The notes beneath the pieces were generated by a model. It was given only the letters and a program-made list of their open reading frames with translations. It had not been told where the DNA came from and ran no database searches. A DNA stretch of 64,000 nucleotides from Bacillota bacterium (GTDB lineage Bacteria > Bacillota > Clostridia > Acetivibrionales > DTU013). Made by a program: the position numbers and the translations under genes. The stretch lies in the NCBI GenBank assembly GCA_023433505.1, contig JAEZCO010000118.1, positions 49,519 to 113,518 of the forward strand, in the 5' to 3' direction. Below, one piece after another: positions 16,127 to 25,281 of this stretch; position 1 is the first letter of the stretch, and each line of letters starts with the position of its first letter.

Positions 16127-16393
16127 ATGCCGCAGATTAAGAACTATATGGAAGAGATTGTTTACAATCAAATGAAGGATATCCTTGGCGATATTAACAT
16201 GTGCAAATGTGAGAAGTGCCTTATGGATATCGCAGCAATCGCTTTGAACGACCTTCCGTCCAAATATATCGTGACGGAAAAAGGAGAGCTTTATTCAAAA
16301 ATAAACGCCCTCAGCCAGCAGTTTGAGGTGGATGTGGTAGCTGCCGTAACGAAAGCGGCGGTTCTGGTGAAAAGAAGGCCGAGACACGATTAG
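16127..16393 (+). CDS. Late competence protein ComFB family
   Basis: 88 aa. Seen: NYMEEIVYNQMKDIL, then CKCEKCLMDIAAIALNDLPSKY with a Cys cluster and the family's L-N-x-L-P-P/S-x-Y signature, then a helical C-terminus. Known for the family: ComFB proteins accompany competence/type IV pilus genes, and cyanobacterial members bind c-di-GMP. Placement right after a prepilin peptidase supports a link to pili or DNA uptake. GGGGGATTTAAA precedes the ATG. Confidence 0.85.
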   Translation: MPQIKNYMEEIVYNQMKDILGDINMCKCEKCLMDIAAIALNDLPSKYIVTEKGELYSKINALSQQFEVDVVAAVTKAAVLVKRRPRHD

Positions 16394-16429
16394 GAGAATT
16401 TGCTGCAGCAAGAATAGAAGGAGAAATGG

Positions 16430-17284
16430 ATGATACGCTTCGGACCCTCGGGCAACTCGGATATTTTTTATGAGCAGGGCTACAAGTCATCTGTTCAAAT
16501 GCCGGCATGGCTGGGCAAAATGGGCTTAAACGCATATGAATACCAATGCAGCAAAGGCGTCAAGATCAGTGCGCAGCTTGCAGGACAGATCGGTGAGCAG
16601 GCCCGGTTAAACGACATATTTTTGAGTATCCATGCACCTTATTATATCAATATGGCAAGCGAGGAAAAAGAAAAGCGCGAAAATTCCATCCGGTATGTCA
16701 TGGATACACTTCAAGCAGCCAGATGGATGGGCGCAAAAAGGATTGTGGTACATACGGGCTCCTGCAGCAGGATCAGCAGGGAACAGGCCTTGCAAATAGC
16801 AAAGCAGGTCATGAAGGATACCATCTCTGAGGCAGATGCTTCGGGGCTGGGCGATATAACCATATGCCCAGAGGTATTGGGAAAGTTGAATCAGCTTGGC
16901 TCTCTGGAAGAAATTTTAGAACTCTGCACCCTGGATGAAAGGCTAATACCCACCATCGATTTCGGCCATCTCTATGCCAGATGCATGGGCTGTCTCAATA
17001 CGGCAAAGGATTTTGAACAGGTATTGGACACCATTGAAAACACTCTGGGAGAATACAGGCTTAAGAACCTGCATTCCCACTTCAGCCGGATTGAATTTAC
17101 CGTTGGTGGGGAAAAGAAACACTGGACCCAGGAGGATACGCAGTACGGTCCTGAGTTTGAACATTTGGCCGAAGCGCTTTACAAAAAGCAGGCAGAACCT
17201 GTTATAATCTGTGAGTCCAGAGGTACCATGGCGGAAGATGCATTAAAGCTGAAAAACATCTATGAGAAGATTGCGAGAGGTTAA
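16430..17284 (+). CDS. Endonuclease IV-like TIM-barrel protein
   Basis: 284 aa, xylose-isomerase-like TIM barrel of the AP endonuclease family 2. Seen metal-binding candidates in the Nfo order: SIHAPYYINM, VVHTGSCS, CPEVLGK, TIDFGHLYAR and LHSHFSRIEF, plus terminal ICESRGTMAEDALKLKNI. Nfo cuts abasic DNA 5' to the lesion using three zinc ions; the ligands look present, so activity is plausible, although this divergent clostridial subgroup is often labelled only TIM-barrel protein. The stop and the next ATG (aroQ) are two bases apart. Confidence 0.85.
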   Translation: MIRFGPSGNSDIFYEQGYKSSVQMPAWLGKMGLNAYEYQCSKGVKISAQLAGQIGEQARLNDIFLSIHAPYYINMASEEKEKRENSIRYVMDTLQAARWMGAKRIVVHTGSCSRISREQALQIAKQVMKDTISEADASGLGDITICPEVLGKLNQLGSLEEILELCTLDERLIPTIDFGHLYARCMGCLNTAKDFEQVLDTIENTLGEYRLKNLHSHFSRIEFTVGGEKKHWTQEDTQYGPEFEHLAEALYKKQAEPVIICESRGTMAEDALKLKNIYEKIARG

Positions 17285-17286
17285 CA

Positions 17287-17718
17287 ATGTCAAAAAAGGT
17301 ACTGGTCATCAACGGACCCAATCTAAACCTGCTGGGAACCCGGGAAAAAGACATATATGGAACAGTCACCCTTGCTGAAATAGCATCAATGATGAACAAT
17401 GAGGCGGCAGAACTGGGGATTGACCTGGATTTTATACAAACAAACCATGAAGGTGAAATCATAGACCGGATCCACAGTGCAAGAGGTGTTTACAGTGTTC
17501 TTATAATAAATGCGGGAGCATATACTCATTACAGCATCGCGATAAGAGATGCATTGAAGGCAGTGGAGATTCCGGCAGTGGAGGTTCATTTGTCCAATAT
17601 CCATGCAAGAGAGGAATTCCGCAGCAAATCCATGATTGCCCCCGTGTGCCGCGGGCAAATAAGCGGATTTGGTCCGTATAGCTATATGCTGGCTTTAAAG
17701 GCGGCAGTAAATTTATAA
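17287..17718 (+). CDS. aroQ: 3-dehydroquinate dehydratase, type II
   Basis: 143 aa, dodecameric type II enzyme of the shikimate pathway. Seen: NGPNLNLLGTREKDIYG with the catalytic Arg/Tyr loop, QTNHEGEIIDRIH, NAGAYTHYSIAIRDAL and the catalytic histidine region EVHLSNIHAREEFR. GAGAGG lies just upstream. It carries out the step between AroB and AroE. Confidence 0.97.
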   Translation: MSKKVLVINGPNLNLLGTREKDIYGTVTLAEIASMMNNEAAELGIDLDFIQTNHEGEIIDRIHSARGVYSVLIINAGAYTHYSIAIRDALKAVEIPAVEVHLSNIHAREEFRSKSMIAPVCRGQISGFGPYSYMLALKAAVNL

Positions 17719-17752
17719 GAGATTTAAAATTTTATAGAAGAAGAGGTTCGTT

Positions 17753-18835
17753 ATGAGTGACAAAGTGGTAGAGAAAAGGCTGTCCAATCTGAGAAAAAGT
17801 ATAAAAAAAGCAAAGATTGATGCCGTCCTGGTAACCAAAAAAGAAAATTACACATATTTTTCAGGGTTTACCGGTACGTCGGCCTGGCTGGTAATAACAG
17901 AAAGCGATGCCGTTCTGGTTACGGATTTCAGGTATACCGAGCAGGCGGAGAAGCAGGCGCCGGCATATGAGATATCTACTTACCGCGGAAGTATCATCAA
18001 GGGCCTCAATGATATTTTTGAAAACAAGAAAATCGAAGTCCTTGGCTTTGAGGATGCCAATCTCACCGTTGACAAATACAATGAGTTTAAGGAAAAGCTG
18101 AAGGTTAGGGAAATGATAGCCCTGGGCCCAATGCTGGATGAGCTGCGGGAGGTCAAGGACAGCCAGGAGCTTAAGCATATAAAAAAAGCGGTAGCGATTG
18201 CAGATGAGACCTTCACCTATATTCTGGGCATAATCAAGCCCGGGGTTACCGAGGTGGAGCTGGCAGCTGAAATGGAATACCATATGCGTAAGCTGGGAGC
18301 CGGCGGAGCTTCCTTTGAAACTATCGTAGCTTCGGGCTACAGGTCTTCCATGCCTCACGGAGTAGCTTCGGAAAAGAAAATCCAGATGGGCGATACGATA
18401 ACGCTGGATTATGGTGCTTTGTACAACGGTTATTGCTCGGATATGACAAGAACGGTTTTTCTAGGCAACCCGGAGGAAGAATTGAAAAAAATATATAAAA
18501 CCGTACTTGACGCGCAATTAACTGCATTGGCAGGAGTGAAAAAGGGATCCCTGGGAAAAGATATAGATATGATCGCCCGGAACATCATCACCAAAGCAGG
18601 ATACGGAGATAACTTCGGTCATGGCCTCGGGCACGGGGTCGGCCTGGAAATACATGAAGAGCCCAGACTTTCCATGACCGGTGCCAAGACCATGAAAAAC
18701 GGAATGGTAGTTACGGTGGAACCGGGCATTTATATTGACGGATTGGGTGGAGTGAGAATCGAAGATATGGTGGTAGTAAAGGAGGATGAGCCGGTAATAC
18801 TTACCTCATCAACCAAGGAAATGATCATCCTGTAA
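17753..18835 (+). CDS. M24 family Xaa-Pro aminopeptidase
   Basis: 360 aa. Creatinase-like N-terminal domain (residues 1-130) and pita-bread metallopeptidase domain. Seen metal ligands: Asp in LDYGALYNGYCSDMTRT (two Asp), His in GHGLGHGVGLEIHEEP, Glu in VTVEPGIYI and Glu in VRIEDMVVV, a full set for two metal ions. It cleaves N-terminal residues before proline. In clostridia it regularly precedes efp, as here, where proline-rich translation provides a thematic link only. Confidence 0.93.
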   Translation: MSDKVVEKRLSNLRKSIKKAKIDAVLVTKKENYTYFSGFTGTSAWLVITESDAVLVTDFRYTEQAEKQAPAYEISTYRGSIIKGLNDIFENKKIEVLGFEDANLTVDKYNEFKEKLKVREMIALGPMLDELREVKDSQELKHIKKAVAIADETFTYILGIIKPGVTEVELAAEMEYHMRKLGAGGASFETIVASGYRSSMPHGVASEKKIQMGDTITLDYGALYNGYCSDMTRTVFLGNPEEELKKIYKTVLDAQLTALAGVKKGSLGKDIDMIARNIITKAGYGDNFGHGLGHGVGLEIHEEPRLSMTGAKTMKNGMVVTVEPGIYIDGLGGVRIEDMVVVKEDEPVILTSSTKEMIIL

Positions 18836-19043
18836 GATTTCCGGCAGCTTTTGGCGCCATATTGGAGAAAGCGGAAAATTTTGCTTGAAATACTTCGGGT
18901 TTTAATTTAATATAAACTATATTGGACGCAGAATGCCGGCAGCATTATGTGCTTCAATGAAAAGAATAATTTAATAACGCAAAAATTAAAGCAGCATACG
19001 ATTTTTGTGTTTATTATAGAGGATAAAACGGAGGGATTTTTAA

Positions 19044-19601
19044 ATGATAACTGCCAGTGAATTTAGAAACGGTGCAACTTTTGAATTGGACAACCAGATA
19101 TTCCAGATAGTGGAATTCCAGCATGTGAAGCCAGGCAAGGGCGCTGCATTTGTAAGAACAAAAATGAGGAACATCATCACCGGTTCAACGGTGGAAAGAA
19201 CCTTCAACCCAAACGACAAAATGCCCAAGGCTCATATTGAAAGAAAAGATATGCAGTATCTTTATAATGACGGGGATCTTTACTACTTTATGGACGTTGA
19301 AACCTTTGAGCAGCAGCCCATAAGCCAGAGCACCATCGGCGACGCGTTTAAGTTTGTAAAAGAGAATATGGTCGTAAAAATCCTGTCCCACAAAGGAAAT
19401 GTTTTCGGAATTGAACCGCCTACCTTTGTAGAGCTGGAAATTACACATACGGAGCCCGGCTTCAAGGGAGATACCGCAACGGGTGCAACCAAGCCGGCCA
19501 CACTGGAGACAGGTGCGATTGTAAAGGTGCCTTTGTTTGTAAATCAGGGCGACAAGATCAGAATCGACACGAGAACCGGCGAATACCTGGAAAGAGCATA
19601 A
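19044..19601 (+). CDS. efp: Translation elongation factor P
   Basis: 185 aa, standard length; three beta-barrel domains. It relieves ribosome stalling at polyproline stretches. Seen: the N-terminal loop [19 protein letters not shown] with a lysine at the position modified in many bacteria, [20 protein letters not shown], and the C-terminal EF-P signature [26 protein letters not shown] precedes the ATG. The 208-bp upstream gap holds TTGAAA (18885) and TATAAA (18911), a weak promoter because the spacing is 20. Confidence 0.97.
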   Translation: MITASEFRNGATFELDNQIFQIVEFQHVKPGKGAAFVRTKMRNIITGSTVERTFNPNDKMPKAHIERKDMQYLYNDGDLYYFMDVETFEQQPISQSTIGDAFKFVKENMVVKILSHKGNVFGIEPPTFVELEITHTEPGFKGDTATGATKPATLETGAIVKVPLFVNQGDKIRIDTRTGEYLERA

Positions 19602-19668
19602 CGGTTGCAGCCGAATAACTTTTGTAAACCCGAGAATAATATTCTAATAAATACTTAGGAGGTGTTCC

Positions 19669-20130
19669 ATGAATTATCTTAAAGAGAGAGTTGCCTACCT
19701 TAAGGGACTGGCTGAAGGCATGCAGATCAGCGATGCAACAAATGAAGGGAAATTGCTGAAAGCCATTATAGAAGTACTGGATGATGTGGCACTTGCAGTG
19801 GATGATATCGAAGAAGTGCAGGAACAGCTTAGTGAACAGGTTGATAGCATGGATGAAGATATAGCGGCGATTGAAAGCCAGGTCTTTGATGAGGAAGAAG
19901 ATGAGGATGACGAAGACGGCTGCGGATGCGGCTGCGAAGATGACGATGAGGACGAAGACGAGGTCTGCGAAAACGGCGAGTTCGAATGCCCTCATTGCGG
20001 AGAAACGATATCCATCGAAGATGCTGCATTTAATGAAGACAACACAGCGATTAACTGTCCTCATTGCGGCAAAGACATAGAGATTGAATGGGAATGCGAG
20101 TGCGGCGAATGCGGCGACAAGCATGAGTAA
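19669..20130 (+). CDS. CD1247-type acidic protein with zinc-ribbon-like C-terminus
   Basis: 153 aa. N-terminal helical domain (residues 1-70) matches the clostridial CD1247 N-terminal domain; then an extremely acidic low-complexity stretch (Glu/Asp) interrupted by CGCGC, and finally two CPHCG knuckles (ECPHCGE, NCPHCGKDIEIEW) and a terminal CECGECG. The four or more Cys pairs suggest zinc binding. Function unknown; position after efp is common in clostridia. GGAGGTG lies six bases upstream. Confidence 0.85.
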   Translation: MNYLKERVAYLKGLAEGMQISDATNEGKLLKAIIEVLDDVALAVDDIEEVQEQLSEQVDSMDEDIAAIESQVFDEEEDEDDEDGCGCGCEDDDEDEDEVCENGEFECPHCGETISIEDAAFNEDNTAINCPHCGKDIEIEWECECGECGDKHE

Positions 20131-20139
20131 TATCAGCAG

Positions 20140-20235
20140 GCACTGGAGAAAATATAACCTTCGGTAAGGCTTTATGAAATACAGTTCGCTTGCGGGCGGG
20201 GTATTTCAGAAAATGGCAGGTAATCTTTCCAGTGC
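20140..20235. repeat. Palindromic miniature element, diverged copy F
   Basis: Outer arms GCACTGGA and TCCAGTGC pair; inside, AAAATATAACCTTC and the opposed GGTAATCTTT line up with the corresponding parts of copy D at 41472 along the whole length, allowing substitutions. It starts ten bases after the CD1247-like stop. Confidence 0.65.
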
Positions 20236-20247
20236 TTCTATGGGATG

Positions 20248-20285
20248 AAGGTAGGCTGTTTTATCCAAATGGCCTACTTTTATAT
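20248..20285 (+). terminator. Candidate intrinsic terminator
   Basis: AAGGTAGGC ... GCCTACTTT, a 9-bp stem with one G-U pair and a 15-nt loop, followed by TTATATTT. It separates the CD1247-like gene from lepB. Confidence 0.5.
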
Positions 20286-20316
20286 TTACGGGTTTTGATA
20301 TAAGGGGTGATAGGAA

Positions 20317-20922
20317 TTGTCAAAAAGAAATGCTGTAATGCGTGAGATAAGTGAATGGGCTATTACGCTGATAGGCGCTTTTGTTCTTGTAATGCTGTTG
20401 AATACCAAGGTTTTTGCCACAACCAGGGTCCAACAGTCGTCGATGCAGGATACCTTGATGGAAGGTCAGCATTTGTTTGTTGAAAAGCTTACATACAATT
20501 TTGTCAATCCGGAAAAAGGCGATATCATTGTTTTTATAGAGGATAGGTCCGTAGGCGGCTTTTTCGATGAAATTAAGATTTTCTTTACCGACGTGAAGGA
20601 AGTATTCAAGCCGGTGGACCAAAAAACGAATGTGAGGCTTGTGAAGAGGGTCATCGGTACACCGGGTGACCGGGTGGACATCGCAGACGGCAAGGTCTAT
20701 ATCAACGGGGTAGCACAGGAAGAGCCCTATGTCAAAGGCGAAACCAATAATCGGGATTTCCAGCTGCCTGTTACCGTACCGGATGGGAAATACTTCGTCC
20801 TGGGTGACAACAGAGGCGTCAGCAAGGATAGCCGGGTATTCGGCTTCATTGACAGAAGTCAGGTGGAAGGAAAGGCAGTCTTCCGGTTCTGGCCCTTCAA
20901 CAAGGTCGGAAAGCTTAAATAG
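20317..20922 (+). CDS. lepB: Signal peptidase I
   Basis: 201 aa, single N-terminal membrane anchor (residues about 12-32). It cleaves Sec/Tat signal peptides outside the membrane. Seen: catalytic Ser42 in QQSSMQDTL, general-base Lys110 in VRLVKRVIGTPGD, and the box LGDNRGVSKDSR. TTG 20317 is the start because AAGGGGTG lies eight bases upstream; the first ATG (20338) would remove seven residues. A clean terminator follows. Confidence 0.95.
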   Translation: MSKRNAVMREISEWAITLIGAFVLVMLLNTKVFATTRVQQSSMQDTLMEGQHLFVEKLTYNFVNPEKGDIIVFIEDRSVGGFFDEIKIFFTDVKEVFKPVDQKTNVRLVKRVIGTPGDRVDIADGKVYINGVAQEEPYVKGETNNRDFQLPVTVPDGKYFVLGDNRGVSKDSRVFGFIDRSQVEGKAVFRFWPFNKVGKLK

Positions 20923-20934
20923 ATAAGAATTGCG

Positions 20935-20970
20935 AACTCCAAGGGATTTACCTCCTTTGGAGTTTTTTTT
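20935..20970 (+). terminator. Intrinsic terminator after lepB
   Basis: AACTCCAA ... TTGGAGTT stem followed by TTTTTTTATTT, 12 bp after the lepB stop. Confidence 0.85.
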
Positions 20971-21025
20971 ATTTGTACTGCAGCCAAATATTCAAAAAAT
21001 AAAAGTTTATTTCGCTGTGGTATAT

Positions 21026-21056
21026 GTCATAAAGTTGGACAAAGTCAAATACTTAT
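21026..21056 (+). promoter_or_regulatory. Sigma-E-like promoter of the spoIIIA operon
   Basis: GTCATAAA (21026-21033), 14-bp spacer, AATACTTAT (21048-21056). It compares with the sigma-E pattern of an ATA-containing -35 and a CATACAnT -10 at 13-15 bp. It lies 77 bp before spoIIIAA, whose operon is sigma-E driven in Bacillus. No other good promoter is seen there. Confidence 0.5.
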
Positions 21057-21132
21057 AGAACATGTACAAAGTAAAGGGACATACCCACAAGAGGCATTCC
21101 TTTTTAAATACGATAAAATCCTGGAGATACCT

Positions 21133-22140
21133 ATGCTTACAGAGAATGAAAATGGATTGCGAAAGCTGGTAAGAGATATTTTGCCCATGCTGCCCCGTGA
21201 ACTGGCAGATGTTCTCGGCAGGGTGGAAACCCGCGACCTGGACCAACTGGAGGAAATAAGGCTTAGGGCAGACAAGCCGTTAATGCTGCAAAACTACAGG
21301 AATGAGTGGTTTGTCAGAGCGGACGGCAGCCTTGCCGATACTCCTGAAAAGGCTGTTATTGTAACCCAGAGGGATATTTCCGGTACCCTCGAAATTATGA
21401 GTGAAAATTCCATTTATGCCTTTCAGGAGGAGATAAGAAACGGTTATCTGACATTGAAGGGCGGACACAGGATCGGTATTGCAGGAAGAGTGGTATATGA
21501 CGGAAGTTCGATAAAAAACATCAAGGACATTTCCGGGCTGAATATCCGGCTGTCCAGGCAAGTACTGGGCTGTGCCGGAAAAATACTGAAGTTTCTTATC
21601 AAGGGAAGATCGGAAATATATAATACCTTGTTGATTTCTCCGCCGCAATGCGGGAAGACGACGCTTTTGAGGGATATTGCAAGAAGCCTCGGCAACGGCA
21701 TTCCCGGAATGGATTTTAAAGGAGTCAAAGTCGGCATTGTGGACGAAAGATCGGAAATAGCGGCCTGCTTCAAGGGATTGCCGCAAAATAACGTAGGAAT
21801 CAGGACAGACGTCATGGACGGCTGCCTTAAAAGCATTGGTATGACAATGATGATCCGGTCTATGTCTCCGGATGTCATCATCACGGATGAAATAGGCTGC
21901 GAAGGGGACAGAGACGCTGTACTCGGAGTTTTGAATGCAGGGGTGAAAATAATCACTTCTGCCCACGGCTATAACATTTCCGAACTTAAGAGCAGGCGGG
22001 AGGTTTTAAAACTGTTGGAGGACAAGGTGTTTGAACGGTATATCGTTCTGGGAAATTCCAGAGGCCCGGGTACTCTTGTGGAAGTAATCGACGGGGCGAC
22101 GATGAAATCTGTTGCAGGAGAGGGTTGCCATGATATTTAA
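21133..22140 (+). CDS. spoIIIAA: Stage III sporulation protein AA (ATPase)
   Basis: 335 aa, secretion-type AAA ATPase related to type II/IV secretion motors. In the mother cell it powers the SpoIIIA-SpoIIQ channel. Seen: Walker A SPPQCGKTTLLRDI at about residue 175, IVDERSEIAA, the Walker B-like VIITDEIGCEGD, and SAHGYN. GGAGA lies six bases before the ATG. Its 3' end overlaps spoIIIAB by 11 bp, indicating coupling. First gene of eight in order AA-AH. Confidence 0.96.
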   Translation: MLTENENGLRKLVRDILPMLPRELADVLGRVETRDLDQLEEIRLRADKPLMLQNYRNEWFVRADGSLADTPEKAVIVTQRDISGTLEIMSENSIYAFQEEIRNGYLTLKGGHRIGIAGRVVYDGSSIKNIKDISGLNIRLSRQVLGCAGKILKFLIKGRSEIYNTLLISPPQCGKTTLLRDIARSLGNGIPGMDFKGVKVGIVDERSEIAACFKGLPQNNVGIRTDVMDGCLKSIGMTMMIRSMSPDVIITDEIGCEGDRDAVLGVLNAGVKIITSAHGYNISELKSRREVLKLLEDKVFERYIVLGNSRGPGTLVEVIDGATMKSVAGEGCHDI

Positions 22141-22651
22141 GCTGCTTGGAAGCATCATCGTATTATTATCCTCGGGCTTCCTCGGATATATTCTTTCGAC
22201 GGACTGCAAAAAGAGGCCGCAGCAGTTGAGAGAGCTGCAAGTACTGCTGCAGATGTTCGAAAACCGGATCAGCTACCTGGCGGATGTTGTAACCGAGGCC
22301 TTTGACAGGATTTACAACTGTACCGGAAGTGAAGTGGGAATTTTCTTTGCTGCGGCCTCCGAAAAACTGAAATCAAACAGGGGTATTGGCGCATCCGGCG
22401 CATGGGAAGCAGCAGTGCGGGAAAATATCAAAAAAACGTCGTTGAATAAAGAAGATGAAGAGATACTGGTCTCTTTCGGAAAGATTTTAGGCGGCTCCGA
22501 CCTGGAAGGCCAGATAAAGAATATACGGCTGACGATAAATCAGTTGAGTATGCAGGAAGATAAGGCGGAGCGGGCCAGAAGCAAAAATGAAGGAATGTAC
22601 AAGAGCCTGGGAATACTGGGCGGCCTGGCCGTTGTCATAGTATTGTTCTAA
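22130..22651 (+). CDS. spoIIIAB: Stage III sporulation protein AB
   Basis: 173 aa, membrane helices at both ends (MIFKLLGSIIVLLSSGFLGY and LGILGGLAVVIVLF) around a helical GspF-like cytoplasmic domain with QLRELQVLLQMFENRISY. It is part of the basal membrane platform of the channel. ATG 22130 is preceded by GGAGAGG and lies within the end of spoIIIAA. Confidence 0.94.
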   Translation: MIFKLLGSIIVLLSSGFLGYILSTDCKKRPQQLRELQVLLQMFENRISYLADVVTEAFDRIYNCTGSEVGIFFAAASEKLKSNRGIGASGAWEAAVRENIKKTSLNKEDEEILVSFGKILGGSDLEGQIKNIRLTINQLSMQEDKAERARSKNEGMYKSLGILGGLAVVIVLF

Positions 22652-22670
22652 AGAAAAGGAGAAGTGAGTT

Positions 22671-22868
22671 ATGGGGGTTGATTTGATTTTCCGTATAGCC
22701 GCCATAGGAATACTGGTAGCAGTACTGCACCAGCTTCTTATGCGGTCGGGACGCGAGGAACAGGCTATGATGACGACTCTGGCAGGTTTGATCGTAGTTC
22801 TGTTAATGGTGGTAAAAGAGGTTGCCAATCTGTTTGACACTGTAAAAACCATATTCAAGCTAAATTGA
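22671..22868 (+). CDS. spoIIIAC: Stage III sporulation protein AC
   Basis: 65 aa, two membrane helices (LIFRIAAIGILVAVLHQLL and MMTTLAGLIVVLLMVV). Small membrane subunit of the SpoIIIA complex. AAAGGAGAAGTGAGTT precedes the ATG. A 92-bp spacer with a GTGTCCCC word separates it from spoIIIAD. Confidence 0.95.
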   Translation: MGVDLIFRIAAIGILVAVLHQLLMRSGREEQAMMTTLAGLIVVLLMVVKEVANLFDTVKTIFKLN

Positions 22869-22960
22869 TCACAAAACATTCCTATGGGAACATTCCCTCT
22901 CCGGGATGGAATACCCAAACTTAAGCGGGTGTGTCCCCGTACATTTACAGGAGGAAGACC

Positions 22961-23347
22961 TTGGAAATACTGCAGATAGTCGGGCTGGGCATAGTTTCAG
23001 CCGTTATTATTATTGTTCTGAAAGCGCAAAAGCCGGAAATAGCCGTTCAAATCAGTATCATCACCGGCATCGTTATTTTCCTGCTGGTCGCCTCCAAGCT
23101 TTCTGCAGTTCTGGACATGCTCCAGAGCTTTAGTGACAAGGCGCATATTGACCCTGCGTATTTCACAACGGTGATTAAAATTATTGGCATCGCTTACATC
23201 GCGGAGTTTGGGTCCGAAGTCTGCAAGGATGCGGGGGAAGTCTCCATCGCTTCCAAGATCGAACTGGCAGGAAAGGTGATTATTGTCGTTTTGGCGGTAC
23301 CGATAATAACCTCGCTGCTTGAGCTTATTACCCGGATTATGCCGTAA
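22961..23347 (+). CDS. spoIIIAD: Stage III sporulation protein AD
   Basis: 128 aa, three to four membrane helices; MEILQIVGLGIVSAVIIIVL start, then KPEIAVQISIITGIVIFLL and EFGSEVCKDAGEVSIASKIE, a family signature. TTG 22961 is the start because AGGAGG lies six bases upstream; a GTG-type longer frame from 22931 would overlap that site. Confidence 0.93.
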   Translation: MEILQIVGLGIVSAVIIIVLKAQKPEIAVQISIITGIVIFLLVASKLSAVLDMLQSFSDKAHIDPAYFTTVIKIIGIAYIAEFGSEVCKDAGEVSIASKIELAGKVIIVVLAVPIITSLLELITRIMP

Positions 23348-23362
23348 CTGGGGGAGAAAAAG

Positions 23363-24595
23363 ATGAAAGGGTACAAAAGAAATTTAAAAACAATGCTGAA
23401 GCTTTTATTCTCAGCAGGAATCCTCATATTCGTGGTGTGCAGCAGCTTTTCTTATGCTTATGCAGAAGAGACCACAGGCAAAAGCGCTGAGGAAATAGAT
23501 TCTAATGAGATCATGGACAAGCAATACCAGTCCAATGAGATCCAAAACATTCAGAATGAGCTGGAAAAGCGCACGAACAATGAGGTAAACGATATATTGC
23601 AGAATTATGATCCCAGGAGCATTATCAAAGATGCTGCGCAAGGGAAATTTGAGCTGAGCTTTAAGAGTATTGCGAATAATGCACTGAGATTCCTGTTCAA
23701 AGAGATCTATACCAATCTGGATATTCTCATCAAACTGATTGTATTAATTGTTTTGTGCGCCCTTTTAAGAAACCTGCAAACTTCATTTCTAAGTGAGGGT
23801 GTCAGTGAAATTGCTTTCTATGTATGTTACATTGTCATCGTATCCATTCTTCTGGTAAGCTTCAGCACGGCCATGCAAATGGGAATGAGTATGATCGACG
23901 GCATGGTGGATTTTATGTATGCAACAACTCCGGTGCTGATCACCTTGCTTGTATCCGGTGGCAACATTACCTCGGGAGGGATATTTCAACCGCTGATGCT
24001 GATGATTGTCGAGGTCTCGGCAACCATCATGAAGACCGTGTTTATCCCTATGATTTTTCTCTCCACAATACTTTCCATTGTAAGCAATATATCTGATAAG
24101 ATTCACATCACAAGGCTTACCGCCATGCTGAAGCAGATCACGGCATGGGCTCTGGGGACCATAATGACCATATTCATTGCGGTCGTATCACTGCAGGGAT
24201 CGTTAGGCGCTGTAATTGACGGTGTTACCAGTAAAACCGCCAAATTTGCCATAGGCACCTTTATCCCTGTGGTTGGGAAAACGCTTGCTGATGCTGCGGA
24301 TACGGTAATAGGCTGTACGCTGCTTATTAAAAATGCTGCCGGCGTGGCGGTCATGGTTGGAGTATTAATCATATGCATTGTGCCTCTGCTGAAAATCCTG
24401 GCGCTGGTAGCTTTATACAAGGCTGCTTCTGCGCTGGTAGAGCCTATTTCGGAAAAAAGGATAACCAATTGTATCAGTGATGTCGCCGGGTCCATGGTAT
24501 ATATTTTCGGAATCTCTGCTGCCGTGGGATTTATGTTTCTTATCACAATTACGGCATTAATCAGCGCAGGCAACCTCAGCGCTATGATCCGGTGA
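23363..24595 (+). CDS. spoIIIAE: Stage III sporulation protein AE
   Basis: 410 aa. A cleavable signal sequence (residues 1-33, ending SYAYAEE), a polar segment, then about seven membrane helices, including the signature around TPVLITLLVSGGNITSGGIF. It is the largest membrane subunit of the channel. GGGGGAG lies about eight bases upstream. Confidence 0.95.
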   Translation: MKGYKRNLKTMLKLLFSAGILIFVVCSSFSYAYAEETTGKSAEEIDSNEIMDKQYQSNEIQNIQNELEKRTNNEVNDILQNYDPRSIIKDAAQGKFELSFKSIANNALRFLFKEIYTNLDILIKLIVLIVLCALLRNLQTSFLSEGVSEIAFYVCYIVIVSILLVSFSTAMQMGMSMIDGMVDFMYATTPVLITLLVSGGNITSGGIFQPLMLMIVEVSATIMKTVFIPMIFLSTILSIVSNISDKIHITRLTAMLKQITAWALGTIMTIFIAVVSLQGSLGAVIDGVTSKTAKFAIGTFIPVVGKTLADAADTVIGCTLLIKNAAGVAVMVGVLIICIVPLLKILALVALYKAASALVEPISEKRITNCISDVAGSMVYIFGISAAVGFMFLITITALISAGNLSAMIR

Positions 24596-24608
24596 CAAAG
24601 GAGGCAAA

Positions 24609-25226
24609 ATGCTTGGTTTTTTAAATGATTGGATATTGAATATAACAGCGCTGGTGCTGTTTTTGGTTGTTATAGAAATACTCATGCCCTCCGGAAGGAT
24701 GAAAAAATACTGCGGACTGGTAACCGGAGTTATCTTGATCATTGCAATCATTAATCCGTTTTTGAAGTTCTTCAACGGTAACTTCAAGCTGGAGGACATA
24801 CAGGTTGCAAACAGCAATACCATGGACAGGCTGGAAATAGAGAAGGACAGCAAATTGCTTGAAGAAGAGCAGATGAAACAGATTGTCGAGGTCTATCGAA
24901 AGAAAATTGTAAGGCAGCTTGAGGATAATGCCAGGAAAACCAAAGGTGTGGCAGATGCAAGAGGAGATGTGATAATTAACGAAGACTATACTTCAGGAAG
25001 CTTCGGCGAAATAAAAAGGGTTTTTCTTGAAATCAGCCTTTCGGACCAAAATGACGGCCTAAAGCCCGTAGTAAAAGTAGATCAGGTCAGGATCGGTGAC
25101 GAAAGTCCTCCGGAAAACGGCGGCAGCGAGCTGGACCCGAAATTGAAAAAACAGCTGGAGAACAATATCGGCTCCATGTTTAGCCTGGACAGCGAGAATA
25201 TTGTGATTTCCAAATCAGATCAATGA
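24609..25226 (+). CDS. spoIIIAF: Stage III sporulation protein AF
   Basis: 205 aa. Two N-terminal membrane helices (ILNITALVLFLVVIEILMPS and YCGLVTGVILIIAIINPFL), with the marker MPSGRMKKYCGLVTG between them, then a soluble ring-building-motif-like domain ending ENIVISKSDQ. AAAGGAGGC precedes the ATG. Confidence 0.93.
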   Translation: MLGFLNDWILNITALVLFLVVIEILMPSGRMKKYCGLVTGVILIIAIINPFLKFFNGNFKLEDIQVANSNTMDRLEIEKDSKLLEEEQMKQIVEVYRKKIVRQLEDNARKTKGVADARGDVIINEDYTSGSFGEIKRVFLEISLSDQNDGLKPVVKVDQVRIGDESPPENGGSELDPKLKKQLENNIGSMFSLDSENIVISKSDQ

Positions 25227-25281
25227 TATGGGATTTTGGTTTAGGAAAATTACTATTTTTTTATAAAAAGAGGGTGGGGTT

